A stretch of DNA of 64,000 bases from an uncultured Aquimarina sp. (GCA_947498815.1 CANMLU010000002.1:248001-312000), one strand, 5' to 3'; shown: positions 23,806-32,817, counted from the stretch's first letter. Translations and numbers: made by a program. Notes: generated by a model from the sequence alone, not told the origin.

Positions 23806-24534
23806 TTACTTTGGTATTAAATCGCAATACCAGAAAGCGGTATCCCAATGCTGCTCTTCATCGTCTACAAAACAATTATCGCCATCATCTTTCGAAGGCT
23901 CATAAGTTCGTAAGACCTTCTCTCCTATTTCAAAATCTATTGGATGTTTAAACAACGGACCATCATAAACAAAAGTATGAAATTCTCCATTTTCGCCACA
24001 AGGATCTACTTCGGCAGGCAGATCTTTCAAAAATTCTTCATCAAGTAATCTTCCACAAAAAGTTTCATCAAGATATTTTGCGTTAACGCACACAGTAATT
24101 GCTTTAAATCCCAATGTAATAAATTCTAACAATAACTCTTTGGTATTTCTGTTCCATAAAGGAAAAACTCCTTTAATCCCTACCAAATTTAGTTGACTCT
24201 CTCGATAGCCTCGTAAATCCTCTAAAAAAATATCTCCAAAAATACAGTGCGTATACTGTTCTTTTTTTAATTCTTCTACAGCACCTCTCATAGTTTCATT
24301 ATAAGAATCCATTGAAACCTGTGCTGGGAATTTTATTTTTTTAAGCAGGAAACCTAAACTATCGGCCTGTTGATCCAATAATTCTTCTCGTAAACCATGC
24401 ATCGACACGCGTTTATAGTCTTTATTAACGGTGGTAAGTAGTGTAGAAATGTCGTATTTATTCTGCTCCAGCACATGGTATAATGCCATACAAGAATCCT
24501 TACCACTACTCCAATTAAAATATGTTTTATGCAT
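23806..24534 (-). CDS. Diphthine-ammonia-ligase-like (DUF71) ATP pyrophosphatase
   Basis: A 242-residue protein with the PP-loop NWSSGKDSCMALY, HGLREELLDQQADSLG, the CIFGDIFLEDLR stretch and EVDPCGENGEFHTFVYDGP. These are the signatures of the DUF71/Dph6 N-type ATP pyrophosphatases. Bacteria lack diphthamide, so the bacterial substrate is unknown; relatives have been proposed to act in cofactor metabolism. Its ATG shares one base with the aroQ stop (TAATG), so the two genes are translationally coupled. Confidence 0.85.
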   Translation of the reverse strand: MHKTYFNWSSGKDSCMALYHVLEQNKYDISTLLTTVNKDYKRVSMHGLREELLDQQADSLGFLLKKIKFPAQVSMDSYNETMRGAVEELKKEQYTHCIFGDIFLEDLRGYRESQLNLVGIKGVFPLWNRNTKELLLEFITLGFKAITVCVNAKYLDETFCGRLLDEEFLKDLPAEVDPCGENGEFHTFVYDGPLFKHPIDFEIGEKVLRTYEPSKDDGDNCFVDDEEQHWDTAFWYCDLIPK

Positions 24535-24953
24535 TATACTGTTAAAAAACTTTGAATTGCCAATGCATAACTCTGCATACCAAAACCAAGAATTACTCCT
24601 TTTGCATTTGGTGATATATACGATTGGTGCCTAAACTCTTCTCGTCCAAAAGTATTAGAAATATGAACCTCAATTACAGGTTTGGATATCGCTTTTATAG
24701 CATCAGCAATACCTATAGAAGTATGCGTATAGGCTCCTGCATTAATAATAATACCATCGTATTCATCATCGGCATCCTGAATCTTTGTGATTAGCTCACC
24801 TTCAATATTAGATTGAAAATACGCCAATGTAGTCTCTGTATACTTAACCTGAAGTTCTTTAAAAAACTCCTCAAAAGTTTGATTACCATATATCCCTGGT
24901 TCTCTTTTACCCAAAAGGTTTAGGTTAGGACCATTTATAATTAATATTTTCAT
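24534..24953 (-). CDS. aroQ: 3-Dehydroquinate dehydratase, type II
   Basis: A 139-residue type II dehydroquinase: INGPNLNLLGKREPGIYG (with the catalytic Tyr), INAGAYTHTSIGIADAI (Asn substrate ligand) and EVHISNTFGREEFRHQSYISP (catalytic His). It performs step 3 of the shikimate pathway; aroC for step 7 is at 59823 in this window. It overlaps the upstream beta-barrel gene by 4 bp (ATGA) and the downstream DUF71 gene by 1 bp. Confidence 0.95.
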   Translation of the reverse strand: MKILIINGPNLNLLGKREPGIYGNQTFEEFFKELQVKYTETTLAYFQSNIEGELITKIQDADDEYDGIIINAGAYTHTSIGIADAIKAISKPVIEVHISNTFGREEFRHQSYISPNAKGVILGFGMQSYALAIQSFLTV

Positions 24954-25579
24954 TGTGTAATAGGCTCCTGTCTGCGATTATTTTTGGTTTTAAATAAGTA
25001 TCCAATAGATAATTGTAATAATGAATTATTGCTGGAGATATCTATAATTTCGGTATTAATAATATTGGATGCACCCAAAACATAATGTGCTTGAAAAAAC
25101 ATACCACTCTCTAATTTATACCCAACTCCAAAATTCCAACCAAAATCAAAATCTTCAAACGTATCAAAAAACTCATCTGGAGTATCATCCGCAGACTCTG
25201 TTACATTAGCTAATGTTGCCAACCGGGGTCCCGTTTCTAAACTAATATGATTGGTAACATAATATTTTGCAATGATAGGAAGTGTTAAATAATTCAAACT
25301 GATTTTATTTTCTACTCCTGCTTCATCAATTTTATATCCCTGCGCAGAATATAACACTTCTGCCTGCACATAAAATCGCTGTGACACAGGAAATTCGACT
25401 ACAGCACCAAGATGCATGCGCAATCTAGCATCAGTATCTTCAATATCACCTGTAACGTTTGCATAATTTGCTCCAATTTTAAAACCCGCTCGGGTATACA
25501 AAGGATCTTCATCCTGTGCCTTTAATCCATTTGCAGTAATTAGCAATAAAATGCTTATTATAAATATATTCTTTATCAT
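24950..25579 (-). CDS. PorT-like outer-membrane beta-barrel protein
   Basis: A signal peptide (IFIISILLLITANGLKAQ) is followed by about 185 residues of alternating strands typical of the small eight-stranded 'porin family' proteins of Bacteroidota: AGFKIGANYANVTGD, VVEFPVSQRFYVQAEVLYSAQGYKI, LNYLTLPIIAKYYVTNHISLETGPR. It is paralogous to the protein at 25683 (same strand order and same SAQG motif). It is the first gene of the operon with aroQ and the DUF71 gene. Role unknown. Confidence 0.85.
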   Translation of the reverse strand: MIKNIFIISILLLITANGLKAQDEDPLYTRAGFKIGANYANVTGDIEDTDARLRMHLGAVVEFPVSQRFYVQAEVLYSAQGYKIDEAGVENKISLNYLTLPIIAKYYVTNHISLETGPRLATLANVTESADDTPDEFFDTFEDFDFGWNFGVGYKLESGMFFQAHYVLGASNIINTEIIDISSNNSLLQLSIGYLFKTKNNRRQEPITQ

Positions 25580-25627
25580 ATCTAGATCATATAACTACCC
25601 AAAAGTAACTTTATTTTTTTGAATGCA

Positions 25628-25658
25628 TAAAAAAAGCGCTCACTAAGTGAACGCTTTT
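25628..25658 (-). terminator. Terminator between the two beta-barrel genes
   Basis: Minus strand: AAAAGCGTTCACT, short loop, AGTGAGCGCTTTT (one G-U pair), then a run of T. It ends the 25683-26288 transcript and isolates it from the paralogue downstream. Confidence 0.8.
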
Positions 25659-25682
25659 GAAATAATATTTTGTGATAAGTTC

Positions 25683-26288
25683 TTAGAACTTATATCCAAC
25701 AGATAATTGGATTACTGCATTTTGATTTGAATCATCGCCATCATCAAAGTCATTAATATCAGATAGACCTAGGTTATAACGAGCATCAAAGAAAAGTCCC
25801 ATATCCAATTGGTATCCTGCACCAAAGTTAAGTCCAAAATCAATTCCTTTTACATTGTCTTTGATGTCAGTATCTTCATCAACGCCACCACCTTCAACTT
25901 TAGCTTTTGCAGATGCCAAAAATCCAATTTGTGGACCAGCTTGTAAACTAAGACCTTGAGCTACATAATATTTTGCCATTAAAGGAATATTGATATAGTC
26001 CAATATAGTAGTAGATTCAACCTCTACACCTAAAATGGTATCATCAAATGATGCTCCTTGAGCAGAGTATAACAATTCTGGGGCAAAAGCAAATTTCTCA
26101 GAAATAGGAATTTCAACAACAGCTCCTATATGGAAACTTGTTCTTCCGTCTAGGTCGTCAGTGCCATCTCCAGAAATGTTTGACAAGTTTAAACCTGCCT
26201 TAGCTCCAAATCTAATTGATTCTTCTTGTGCAGTTGCCACTAGGCTAAAAGAAGCTAATACTGCGAATACTAAAAGTTTTTTCATCAT
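25683..26288 (-). CDS. PorT-like outer-membrane beta-barrel protein
   Basis: A signal peptide (LLVFAVLASFSLVATAQ) and an eight-strand barrel pattern: FGAKAGLNLSNISGDG, IGAVVEIPISEKFAFAPELLYSAQGASF, YINIPLMAKYYVAQGLSLQAGPQIGFLAS, terminal IQLSVGYKF ending in an aromatic residue, as expected for Bam-dependent insertion. The start is either of two adjacent ATGs (26288 or 26285). It is likely a duplication partner of the protein at 24950, but in its own transcription unit. Confidence 0.87.
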   Translation of the reverse strand: MMKKLLVFAVLASFSLVATAQEESIRFGAKAGLNLSNISGDGTDDLDGRTSFHIGAVVEIPISEKFAFAPELLYSAQGASFDDTILGVEVESTTILDYINIPLMAKYYVAQGLSLQAGPQIGFLASAKAKVEGGGVDEDTDIKDNVKGIDFGLNFGAGYQLDMGLFFDARYNLGLSDINDFDDGDDSNQNAVIQLSVGYKF

Positions 26289-26595
26289 GGTTTGATTTTT
26301 AAAAATTCAACGTCAAAACTATAGTTTTTATCGATAAAATGAAATTTTAATACCTGTTTTTTGAGATTTCTTAGTTTAAAAAAACATAAGTAACTGATAA
26401 ACAGCGTTTTGTGTTTTATACAAAAATCCGGTTAAACAGCGTTATTCTTGTTTTTATAGCTCTTTTTGCTCTATACTTCGTCGAATTGTACCGACAAACA
26501 TAGATAAAACATCGACTAATTGTAATTTTTTGATTTACGCAACGTTTTCTACAAGTAAAATATAATTTAATCATAACTATAAACAAACAATTATT
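26289..26595. other. Divergent intergenic region with an 11-bp direct repeat
   Basis: The region lies between two divergent beta-barrel genes and has no credible gene. TAAACAGCGTT occurs at 26398-26408 and 26433-26443, 35 bp apart, which could be a regulator site. GTCG and CGAC flanking AATTGTAC near 26480 form a weak dyad. No promoter consensus is clear. Confidence 0.4.
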
Positions 26596-27177
26596 ATGAA
26601 AAAATTAATGCTAACAACAATGACAATTCTATGTTTTACTTATGCAAATGCACAAGACGAAACTGGCCAAGGTTTTACTAAAGGAGACTACTTCATCTCG
26701 GGTTCATTTGGTTTTAATTCCTCATCAACCGGAGACAACAAAAGCTCTTCTTTTACTATATCTCCAAGAGTTGGATATTTTGTATCCGAAAATATTGCGA
26801 TTGGGGCTAGAGTAGGTTATCAGACCTTTTCTCAAGAATTTGGTGCCATAGAAACGGATGTCAATACTTTAACCATAGGTGGTTTTGGTAGATATTATTT
26901 TACACCAACTAGTAAGTTCTCTATTTTTGGTGAACTAGGTGTGGATTATCAATCAATTAATTCTGATAATGGCACCACAGATACGACTACCAATGGATTT
27001 GGCCTAGGAGTTAGACCAGGAATAAGTTATTTCTTGAGCACCGATTTTGCTCTAGAGATGACATGGGGAGTATTGTCATATGCAACTGCCAACCCGGAAG
27101 AAGGAGAGTCTACCGATAATTTTTCGATTGGATTAGATCTAGACAACATTAATTTAGGACTTGTATACAAGTTTTAA
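26596..27177 (+). CDS. Outer-membrane beta-barrel protein (OmpW/OmpX-like size)
   Basis: A signal peptide (MLTTMTILCFTYANAQ) and about 175 residues of amphipathic strands: FTKGDYFISGSFGFNSS, FTISPRVGYFVSENIAIGARVGYQTF, IGGFGRYYFTPTSKFSIFGELGVDYQ, PGISYFLSTDFALEMTWG, terminal LGLVYKF. It is of a different subfamily from the two PorT-like proteins on the other strand. Function unknown. The terminator lies immediately downstream, before xerD. Confidence 0.85.
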   Translation: MKKLMLTTMTILCFTYANAQDETGQGFTKGDYFISGSFGFNSSSTGDNKSSSFTISPRVGYFVSENIAIGARVGYQTFSQEFGAIETDVNTLTIGGFGRYYFTPTSKFSIFGELGVDYQSINSDNGTTDTTTNGFGLGVRPGISYFLSTDFALEMTWGVLSYATANPEEGESTDNFSIGLDLDNINLGLVYKF

Positions 27178-27199
27178 CTAAAATCATATAAATTCTAAT

Positions 27200-27239
27200 A
27201 AAAGCTTTCTTGATTATTTCAAGGAGGCTTTTCTTTTTA
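27200..27239 (+). terminator. Terminator after the beta-barrel gene
   Basis: AAAAGCTTTCTTGA (27200-27213) pairs with TCAAGGAGGCTTTT (27219-27232) with two G-U pairs, followed by CTTTTT. It lies 14 bp upstream of the xerD start. Confidence 0.75.
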
Positions 27240-27252
27240 TATCTTAGACTTC

Positions 27253-28149
27253 ATGAACTGGGATCATGCCATAAAAGATTATACACACTATTTAAGAATT
27301 GAAAGAGGGCTTTCAGAAAACTCAATTATAAATTATGTTCTTGATTTAAAACGTTTGATATTATTTCTTAAAGATTCTAACATAGAAACTACTCCTCTAT
27401 CCATAGAAAAAGAGATTCTACAACAATTCATTTTTGAAACGGCTAAGCTTGTAAATGCACGTTCGCAATCTAGAATCATTTCCGGTTTAAAAAGCTTCTT
27501 CAACTATCTAGTTTTTGAGGATTACAGAGATGTTAACCCCATGGAGCTTATTGAATCTCCAAAAATAGGTAGAAAACTACCAGACACCTTGTCTGTTGAG
27601 GAAATAGACCAAATAGTCACCCAAATTGATTTAAGCACTCCAGAAGGAGAACGTAATAGAGCAATTATTGAAACACTATATGGGTGTGGGTTAAGGGTTA
27701 GCGAACTTATAGAATTAAAACTATCAAACTTATTTTTTGATGAAGGATATATCAGTGTTACCGGAAAAGGCGATAAACAACGATTTGTTCCTATCGGAGA
27801 AACAACTCAAAAATATATTAATATTTATACGCATGAAATCCGTAATCATGTTGATATAAAAAAAGGACACGAAGACACTTTATTTTTAAATCGTAGAGGT
27901 AGACAACTTACCCGAGCTATGATTTTTACCATAGTAAAAAGATTAGTAGAAAAAGCCGGAATACACAAACAGGTAAGTCCTCATACTTTTAGACATTCTT
28001 TTGCAACGCACCTTTTAGAAAATGGAGCCGATCTAAGGGCAATACAGCTTATGCTAGGGCATGAAAGTATAACAACTACCGAAATATATATGCACATTGA
28101 CCGAAGTCATTTAAGTGACATATTACATAGTTTTCATCCAAGGAGATAA
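27253..28149 (+). CDS. xerD: Site-specific tyrosine recombinase XerD
   Basis: A 298-residue tyrosine recombinase. The SAM-like N-terminal domain (DYTHYLRIERGLSENSIINYVLDL) precedes a catalytic domain with all active residues: Arg in LYGCGLRVSEL, Lys in VTGKGDKQRFVPIG, HTFRHSFATHLL, LGHESITTTEIYMH with the nucleophile Tyr. Length and order match chromosomal XerD, which resolves chromosome dimers at dif with FtsK. It is next to aroQ on the opposite strand. Not a mobile-element integrase by context. Confidence 0.92.
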   Translation: MNWDHAIKDYTHYLRIERGLSENSIINYVLDLKRLILFLKDSNIETTPLSIEKEILQQFIFETAKLVNARSQSRIISGLKSFFNYLVFEDYRDVNPMELIESPKIGRKLPDTLSVEEIDQIVTQIDLSTPEGERNRAIIETLYGCGLRVSELIELKLSNLFFDEGYISVTGKGDKQRFVPIGETTQKYINIYTHEIRNHVDIKKGHEDTLFLNRRGRQLTRAMIFTIVKRLVEKAGIHKQVSPHTFRHSFATHLLENGADLRAIQLMLGHESITTTEIYMHIDRSHLSDILHSFHPRR

Positions 28150-28150
28150 T

Positions 28151-29107
28151 ATGGATACGCTGCGATTAAGAACACTCATTGTTATTATCATAGTATTTGG
28201 AAACTGTATTACTTATTCTCAAAAACTTCGAGCAGATGGAGGTTTACTCTTAAAAGCACAGATTACTCTTGGTAATCAAAATCAATGGTTAAAATTAGGT
28301 GTATTTGGATATGGAACTTTAAATTATGGTGATATATCAATTGAAAGTGGTTTATCACTAGCTTCGTATCAATTTTTAAAACGACACACACTCGAATTAA
28401 CTGGCCTTGCATATTCATATGAATTTTTCGCTTTGGCGGGTATCGGAAAAAACAATAATCTATTAGGCTCGTCTGTGTCAAATATGAATACTTCAATAAT
28501 TTTTAATCCCAAAGGGCAAGGAGGATTTAAGGGACTAGGATTTGGATTGAGTAAAGATTTTTTACCCAAAACGTTAAAATCATATGGCTTAATAAGAGGT
28601 GCTTTAGTAATGCGGTTTAGTAATGCAAAGCATAATATTCATTTTGCCTTTCATAATGACTTTAAAATTGGTTGGTTTAAAGGATCTGGCACAGACTATG
28701 GCGTAACGGGAACACTAGATATTGGATTTTCTCAAATACAAGATGTACATAGAACTTATAAATTCGGATTAGGAATTGATATTTTTACAGCAAGACCTGA
28801 CTATAGTAAATCTCCAAGGAATACAATCAATTCAGACGATGGACGAAAAAACGTATGGTTTACCTTACCTCCATACAAGAACCTGTTTTATGGCAATATA
28901 TATACTTATGGTACGTACCAGGATCACAATTACGCGATACACACCAAATTAGGGATTAATAGTCAAAAAGCAGGAGCTTTTATCCAAAATAAATTGCATG
29001 ATGGCCTTGGTTTAAATCCACGTTTCCCTTGGCAAGTTGAAACAAAAGATAAGTTGTATATAGAGATGAGTGGTGATCTATTTTTAAAAGAAATATCTGA
29101 TGAGTAG
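28151..29107 (+). CDS. Exported protein with probable Ntox23-type (polymorphic toxin type 23) domain
   Basis: ATG 28151 gives a signal peptide (TLIVIIIVFGNCITYSQ). The mature 295 residues are glycine-rich and beta-rich (GGFKGLGFGLSKDFLPKTL, GTDYGVTGTLDIGFSQI). They end in a conserved-looking block GRKNVWFTLPPYKNLFYGN, YGTYQDHNYAIHTKLGINSQK and LHDGLGLNPRFPWQVE. That block is what I associate with the Bacteroidota 'polymorphic toxin type 23' family. There is no long RHS-type carrier, so a toxin role is uncertain. It overlaps the LRR lipoprotein gene by 8 bp. Confidence 0.6.
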   Translation: MDTLRLRTLIVIIIVFGNCITYSQKLRADGGLLLKAQITLGNQNQWLKLGVFGYGTLNYGDISIESGLSLASYQFLKRHTLELTGLAYSYEFFALAGIGKNNNLLGSSVSNMNTSIIFNPKGQGGFKGLGFGLSKDFLPKTLKSYGLIRGALVMRFSNAKHNIHFAFHNDFKIGWFKGSGTDYGVTGTLDIGFSQIQDVHRTYKFGLGIDIFTARPDYSKSPRNTINSDDGRKNVWFTLPPYKNLFYGNIYTYGTYQDHNYAIHTKLGINSQKAGAFIQNKLHDGLGLNPRFPWQVETKDKLYIEMSGDLFLKEISDE

Positions 29108-30044
29108 AAAACCCTTACTATATATGGTATTAATCATTTTCGTCTTTTGGGCTAATGGTTGTACTACATATACCAGATTTTATGGCAAAACCTTCTCTTC
29201 TATTCCAAATGAAGGTAATATACCTAAAGTACATCGGCTCAATTTAAGTAATCAAGATCTAGATGTACTCCCAACATCTATTTCAGGATTAGAAAACCTT
29301 AAAATGTTAGATTTAAGTGGTAATCCAAATTTAGATCTGAATACAGCATTTAAGAAACTAAGGTTTCCAAAAAATCTAGAAATCCTAAGCCTTGACAGTC
29401 TTGATATATCAAAATTGCCAGAATCAATTAAGGAATTCTCAAATTTAAAACAGTTATCACTAGCGTTCAATCCTAATCTTGATATCGAACACGCTGTTGA
29501 TCTAATTACTAATCTTCCTATCGAATTTATAAATTTAAAAGGCAATGCTATTGATACACTTCCAGAAAATGTTAGGTCTCTGAAATCTATAAAAGATTTA
29601 AACCTATCATTCAACAGACTGAAAGGAAAAAAGAATTTTGAAATACTAAGTGAACTACCAAACCTATACTCATTGTGGTTAGATCATAATAAATTAAAGG
29701 CTCTGCCTACCACTATTGGTAAACTCAATCAAATACGATTTTTATATATAGATCATAATTATCTTCGAGAGCTTCCCATGGAGATGTCAACCATGAAAAC
29801 ATGGGTAATACATGCGGGGTACAATAACTTTGTGAAGCTCCCAGAGGTTTTTACTTCAATGCGTTCATTGTTTTTAGTACACATTAATAATAATGATATC
29901 AAAAGCATACCGGCATCTTACGAAGTAAAAAAATACCCTTTAGCAGGTTTAATTATGAATCATAATCCTATTAAAGGCGAAGAACGTCAAAAAGCCGAAA
30001 AATTATTCAAAGGCTTTTTTATATTATCATTTGAACAAAACTAA
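29100..30044 (+). CDS. Leucine-rich-repeat lipoprotein
   Basis: A lipoprotein signal (VFWANGC) is followed by about ten leucine-rich repeats of the plant-like/bacterial type (LNLSNQDLDVLPTSISGLENLKMLDLSGNP, LWLDHNKLKALPTTIGKLNQIRFLYIDHN). LRR arcs bind proteins. Translation is coupled to the upstream Ntox23-like gene by an 8-bp overlap. That position fits a partner or immunity-like role, although LRR immunity proteins are not the rule. Anchored on the cell envelope. Confidence 0.85.
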   Translation: MSRKPLLYMVLIIFVFWANGCTTYTRFYGKTFSSIPNEGNIPKVHRLNLSNQDLDVLPTSISGLENLKMLDLSGNPNLDLNTAFKKLRFPKNLEILSLDSLDISKLPESIKEFSNLKQLSLAFNPNLDIEHAVDLITNLPIEFINLKGNAIDTLPENVRSLKSIKDLNLSFNRLKGKKNFEILSELPNLYSLWLDHNKLKALPTTIGKLNQIRFLYIDHNYLRELPMEMSTMKTWVIHAGYNNFVKLPEVFTSMRSLFLVHINNNDIKSIPASYEVKKYPLAGLIMNHNPIKGEERQKAEKLFKGFFILSFEQN

Positions 30045-30068
30045 AAATGAGGCTGGTTAAAAGTTATA

Positions 30069-30187
30069 TTTTGGAATCAACTGTCACATTGAGCGGAGTC
30101 GAAATGTATTGATAATCGAGAGTGGTTATCTCTCGACTCCGCTCGAGATGACAGAAAAGTCAACTTTTTTTGAGTCTCATTCCAAAA
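30069..30187. repeat. 119-bp nested inverted-repeat element
   Basis: Outer arms TTTTGGAAT (30069-30077) and ATTCCAAAA (30179-30187) enclose an inner pair GAGCGGAGTCGA (30091-30102) and TCGACTCCGCTC (30133-30144), flanked in turn by TGTCA and TGACA. The inner segment (TGTCACATTGAGCGGAGTCG) looks like a dispersed hairpin repeat of Flavobacteriia genomes that I recall seeing elsewhere. It lies between convergent genes and may also act as a terminator. No gene is encoded. Confidence 0.65.
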
Positions 30188-30204
30188 TTTACAGTATTTC
30201 AAAC

Positions 30205-31071
30205 TTAATCTCTTCTCACTCTACCAAATGGCGCATTATTTGTTGGATCAAGGGTATTAACTTGCGGAGCTGTAAGTTGCCCCGCTGTCCCACTAAGAGG
30301 TTTTACAAAAAATGGAGTTGCCTGATCATAATCCGGAGAAGGTTCAACCGAAATAACCACCATTTTTCCACGTACATCACCATCATCAGGAAAAGTTAAT
30401 CCTTGAGGTGCACTATTCAAAAAATCTTCACCAGGATAGTTAGGTGCAGATCCGTTCCCACTAAATGGAGAAGCATCATCAAAAGTATTTGTTTCTATAA
30501 ATGTTCCAGTGGTCACTGGTATACCATCAAATATAACCCAACCTTCATATTTCCATCCATCTGCAAGAGGTGGTAAATTTAACCCTGGTACTACTTGAAT
30601 CCCACTTGGATCTTCAAACCAAATTCCAAACTCATCGTTGTCTGCTACATTATCCGTTGGAGTTGCCATTACAAACTTACCCGATATAGGAGAAAAATCG
30701 GCAACTACAGCGTTGATACTCACAGTAGCAGTATTACCATTAAAAGTACCTGTTAATAATCTTGTCTTCGAAGGTTCTGCATCCGAATCATTAGGTGGCT
30801 CTATAGAAAGAACAAATGATGTAGCTTTTTCAAGGTTCTCTGCATTTACAGGAAATACCATCGAACTGGATACCTGATCAAACTTTCCTATAGATTTAAA
30901 TTCCCCATCTACAACAATCCAGCCTTGGTATCTGGCTCCATTGGTAAGAGGTTCCAAACCAAGAACTTCCATTGTAAGATTAGAGGTTGGTGGTCCATCA
31001 TCACTAGAGCATGAAATGGCAAAGATTGCCACAATACATGTAAATACAATTAAAATTATTCTTGTCATCAT
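30205..31071 (-). CDS. Hypothetical lipoprotein with internal duplication
   Basis: A lipoprotein signal (IFAISC, then SSDDGPP). Two similar units follow: residues about 35-130 start LEPLTNGARYQGWIVVDGEFKSIGKFDQ and residues about 165-270 start LPPLADGWKYEGWVIFDGIPVTTGTFIE. Each ends with a stretch about ratios or limits such as FVLSIEPPNDSDAEPS and VVISVEPSPDYDQATP. The G-x-x-Y-x-G-W-(I/V)-(V/I)-(V/F)-D-G core recalls the C-terminal domain of anti-sigma-K (RskA-like) proteins. Role unknown; probably surface-exposed. Either of two adjacent ATGs is the start. Confidence 0.7.
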   Translation of the reverse strand: MMTRIILIVFTCIVAIFAISCSSDDGPPTSNLTMEVLGLEPLTNGARYQGWIVVDGEFKSIGKFDQVSSSMVFPVNAENLEKATSFVLSIEPPNDSDAEPSKTRLLTGTFNGNTATVSINAVVADFSPISGKFVMATPTDNVADNDEFGIWFEDPSGIQVVPGLNLPPLADGWKYEGWVIFDGIPVTTGTFIETNTFDDASPFSGNGSAPNYPGEDFLNSAPQGLTFPDDGDVRGKMVVISVEPSPDYDQATPFFVKPLSGTAGQLTAPQVNTLDPTNNAPFGRVRRD

Positions 31072-31172
31072 ATTGCTTTTAAATTATCATCTGAATATAA
31101 AATATTACAATAAAAATAACTCCAAAAACCAAACAAAATTGTGTCAAAAAACCACATTCTTTTTATGGCAAA

Positions 31173-32714
31173 TCAATGCTCATTCTCCTTTTTCTCTTCG
31201 CGCTTCGGGACTCTAAAAAGTTCTAAAAATGCTGAGCCTATTTTAGCAATAATATCACTAGCCATTACGGCTTCAAAACCAGTATTATGAGCCGCTATAT
31301 CACCAGCACTCCCATGAAGGTATACACCAAAAATTGCCGCTTTTAAAGGATCATATCCCTGAGAAAGTAAACCAGTAAGTATTCCTGTAAGCACATCTCC
31401 ACTACCTGCTGTCGCCATACCTGGATTTCCTGTGTTATTGACATACATTTGATCTTTATATATCACAATAGAATTAGCTCCTTTTATTACTACAATACAG
31501 TTATACTGACTTGAAAAGGTCTTTGTTTTCTTTATTTTATCAAAATCATCTTTCCATTTACCGATCAATCTTTCCAATTCTTTGGGGTGCGGTGTCAAAA
31601 TTACATTCTCGGGTATATCTTCAAGAAATTCCGGTTTTTTAGCCAGAATATTGATGCCGTCTGCATCAATTACCAGTGGAGATGTATTCGCTTTCAAAAA
31701 CTCTCCGAAAGTTTTTATTGTTTTTTCATGAGTACCAAGTCCAATACCTATACCCACGGCTGATGGTACAAAATCAAGGCTAATTTCTGCTAATTCATCA
31801 TCATCATCCGTTATTACCATTGCTTCTGGTACGGCAGACTGCAATATTTCATAACCGCATTCTGGTACATAAGCGGTGGCCAAACCGGCACCTGTTCTTA
31901 ATGCAGCCTTGGTTGCCAAAACAACACTTCCGATTTTTCCATAACTCCCTCCAACGATTAGACAATGTCCATAAGTGCCTTTATGACTGTATTTATGGCG
32001 AGAACGATACAACGGAATGATATCATTTTTGCTTATTAATTGCCCTATTCCATTCTGTTGTTGTAAAAAATTTCGATCTAATCCTATATCAACAATTTCA
32101 AGGTCGCGGGTATAACTTCCTGTTTGAGGTAGAAAAAAAACTAATTTTGGGAGTTGAAATGTTACAGTAACGTCTGCAAAAATAACACCCTTAGGATCAT
32201 CTGGGGCTTTATCTGCATATAAGCCCGATGGAAGATCTATAGAAAGTGTAAAACATCTTGCAGCATTGATATGTTTTATTAACCCTACAACCCAAGGCAC
32301 TAAAGGTCTATTAAGACCTATACCAAAAATAGCATCAACAACCATATCTTGAACATGTATTTCTGGAAAATCGTCTTCAGATTTCAGCTGTATGGGCCAT
32401 TCTTTAGCAATTTCCTTTAAGCGATCATAATTTGATAAAAAATCCTTTGATCTATTATCACTAAAATTTACTATATATGTTTTTACATTATAACCATACT
32501 CCACCAACAATCTTGAAACCACTAACCCATCTCCTCCATTATTGCCTATACCACAAAATACATGAATAGGAATAGAAGAACCTTGTAGTTTACTATGAAT
32601 TAATGCGAAGATTTGTGTTGCCGCACGTTCCATTAATTCTAATGAAGTAATTTTTTCGCCCGTAATAGTTGCCTCATCGGCCATACGCATTTGTTGTGCA
32701 GAGAATATTTTCAT
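31173..32714 (-). CDS. nnr: Bifunctional NAD(P)HX epimerase / ADP-dependent NAD(P)HX dehydratase
   Basis: 513 residues. The N-terminal YjeF_N epimerase domain (MKIFSAQQMRMADEATI, FCGIGNNGGDGLVVSRLLVEYG) covers residues 1-210. The C-terminal carbohydrate-kinase-like dehydratase (YSHKGTYGHCLIVGGSYGKIGS, NTGNPGMATAGSGDVLTGILTGLLSQG) covers about 230-505. Together they repair hydrated NADH and NADPH. Both active segments are intact. It is monocistronic, divergent from the threonine operon. Confidence 0.94.
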   Translation of the reverse strand: MKIFSAQQMRMADEATITGEKITSLELMERAATQIFALIHSKLQGSSIPIHVFCGIGNNGGDGLVVSRLLVEYGYNVKTYIVNFSDNRSKDFLSNYDRLKEIAKEWPIQLKSEDDFPEIHVQDMVVDAIFGIGLNRPLVPWVVGLIKHINAARCFTLSIDLPSGLYADKAPDDPKGVIFADVTVTFQLPKLVFFLPQTGSYTRDLEIVDIGLDRNFLQQQNGIGQLISKNDIIPLYRSRHKYSHKGTYGHCLIVGGSYGKIGSVVLATKAALRTGAGLATAYVPECGYEILQSAVPEAMVITDDDDELAEISLDFVPSAVGIGIGLGTHEKTIKTFGEFLKANTSPLVIDADGINILAKKPEFLEDIPENVILTPHPKELERLIGKWKDDFDKIKKTKTFSSQYNCIVVIKGANSIVIYKDQMYVNNTGNPGMATAGSGDVLTGILTGLLSQGYDPLKAAIFGVYLHGSAGDIAAHNTGFEAVMASDIIAKIGSAFLELFRVPKREEKKENEH

Positions 32715-32817
32715 GTGTGTTTTTTGGGAATATTATAATGAAATGAGTTATTAATTATTGAATTTACAAAAGTTTAAGAATAGAACCGATTTAATTTTCT
32801 CTAAAAGTAAAAAATTA

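Noticed and set aside
27253-28149. Phage or integrative-element integrase
   Set aside because: Length, motifs and setting match chromosomal XerD; no att sites or phage genes nearby.
30109-30399. Plus-strand frame of 96 codons
   Set aside because: It runs through the inverted-repeat element and then antisense to the lipoprotein gene; composition is not protein-like.
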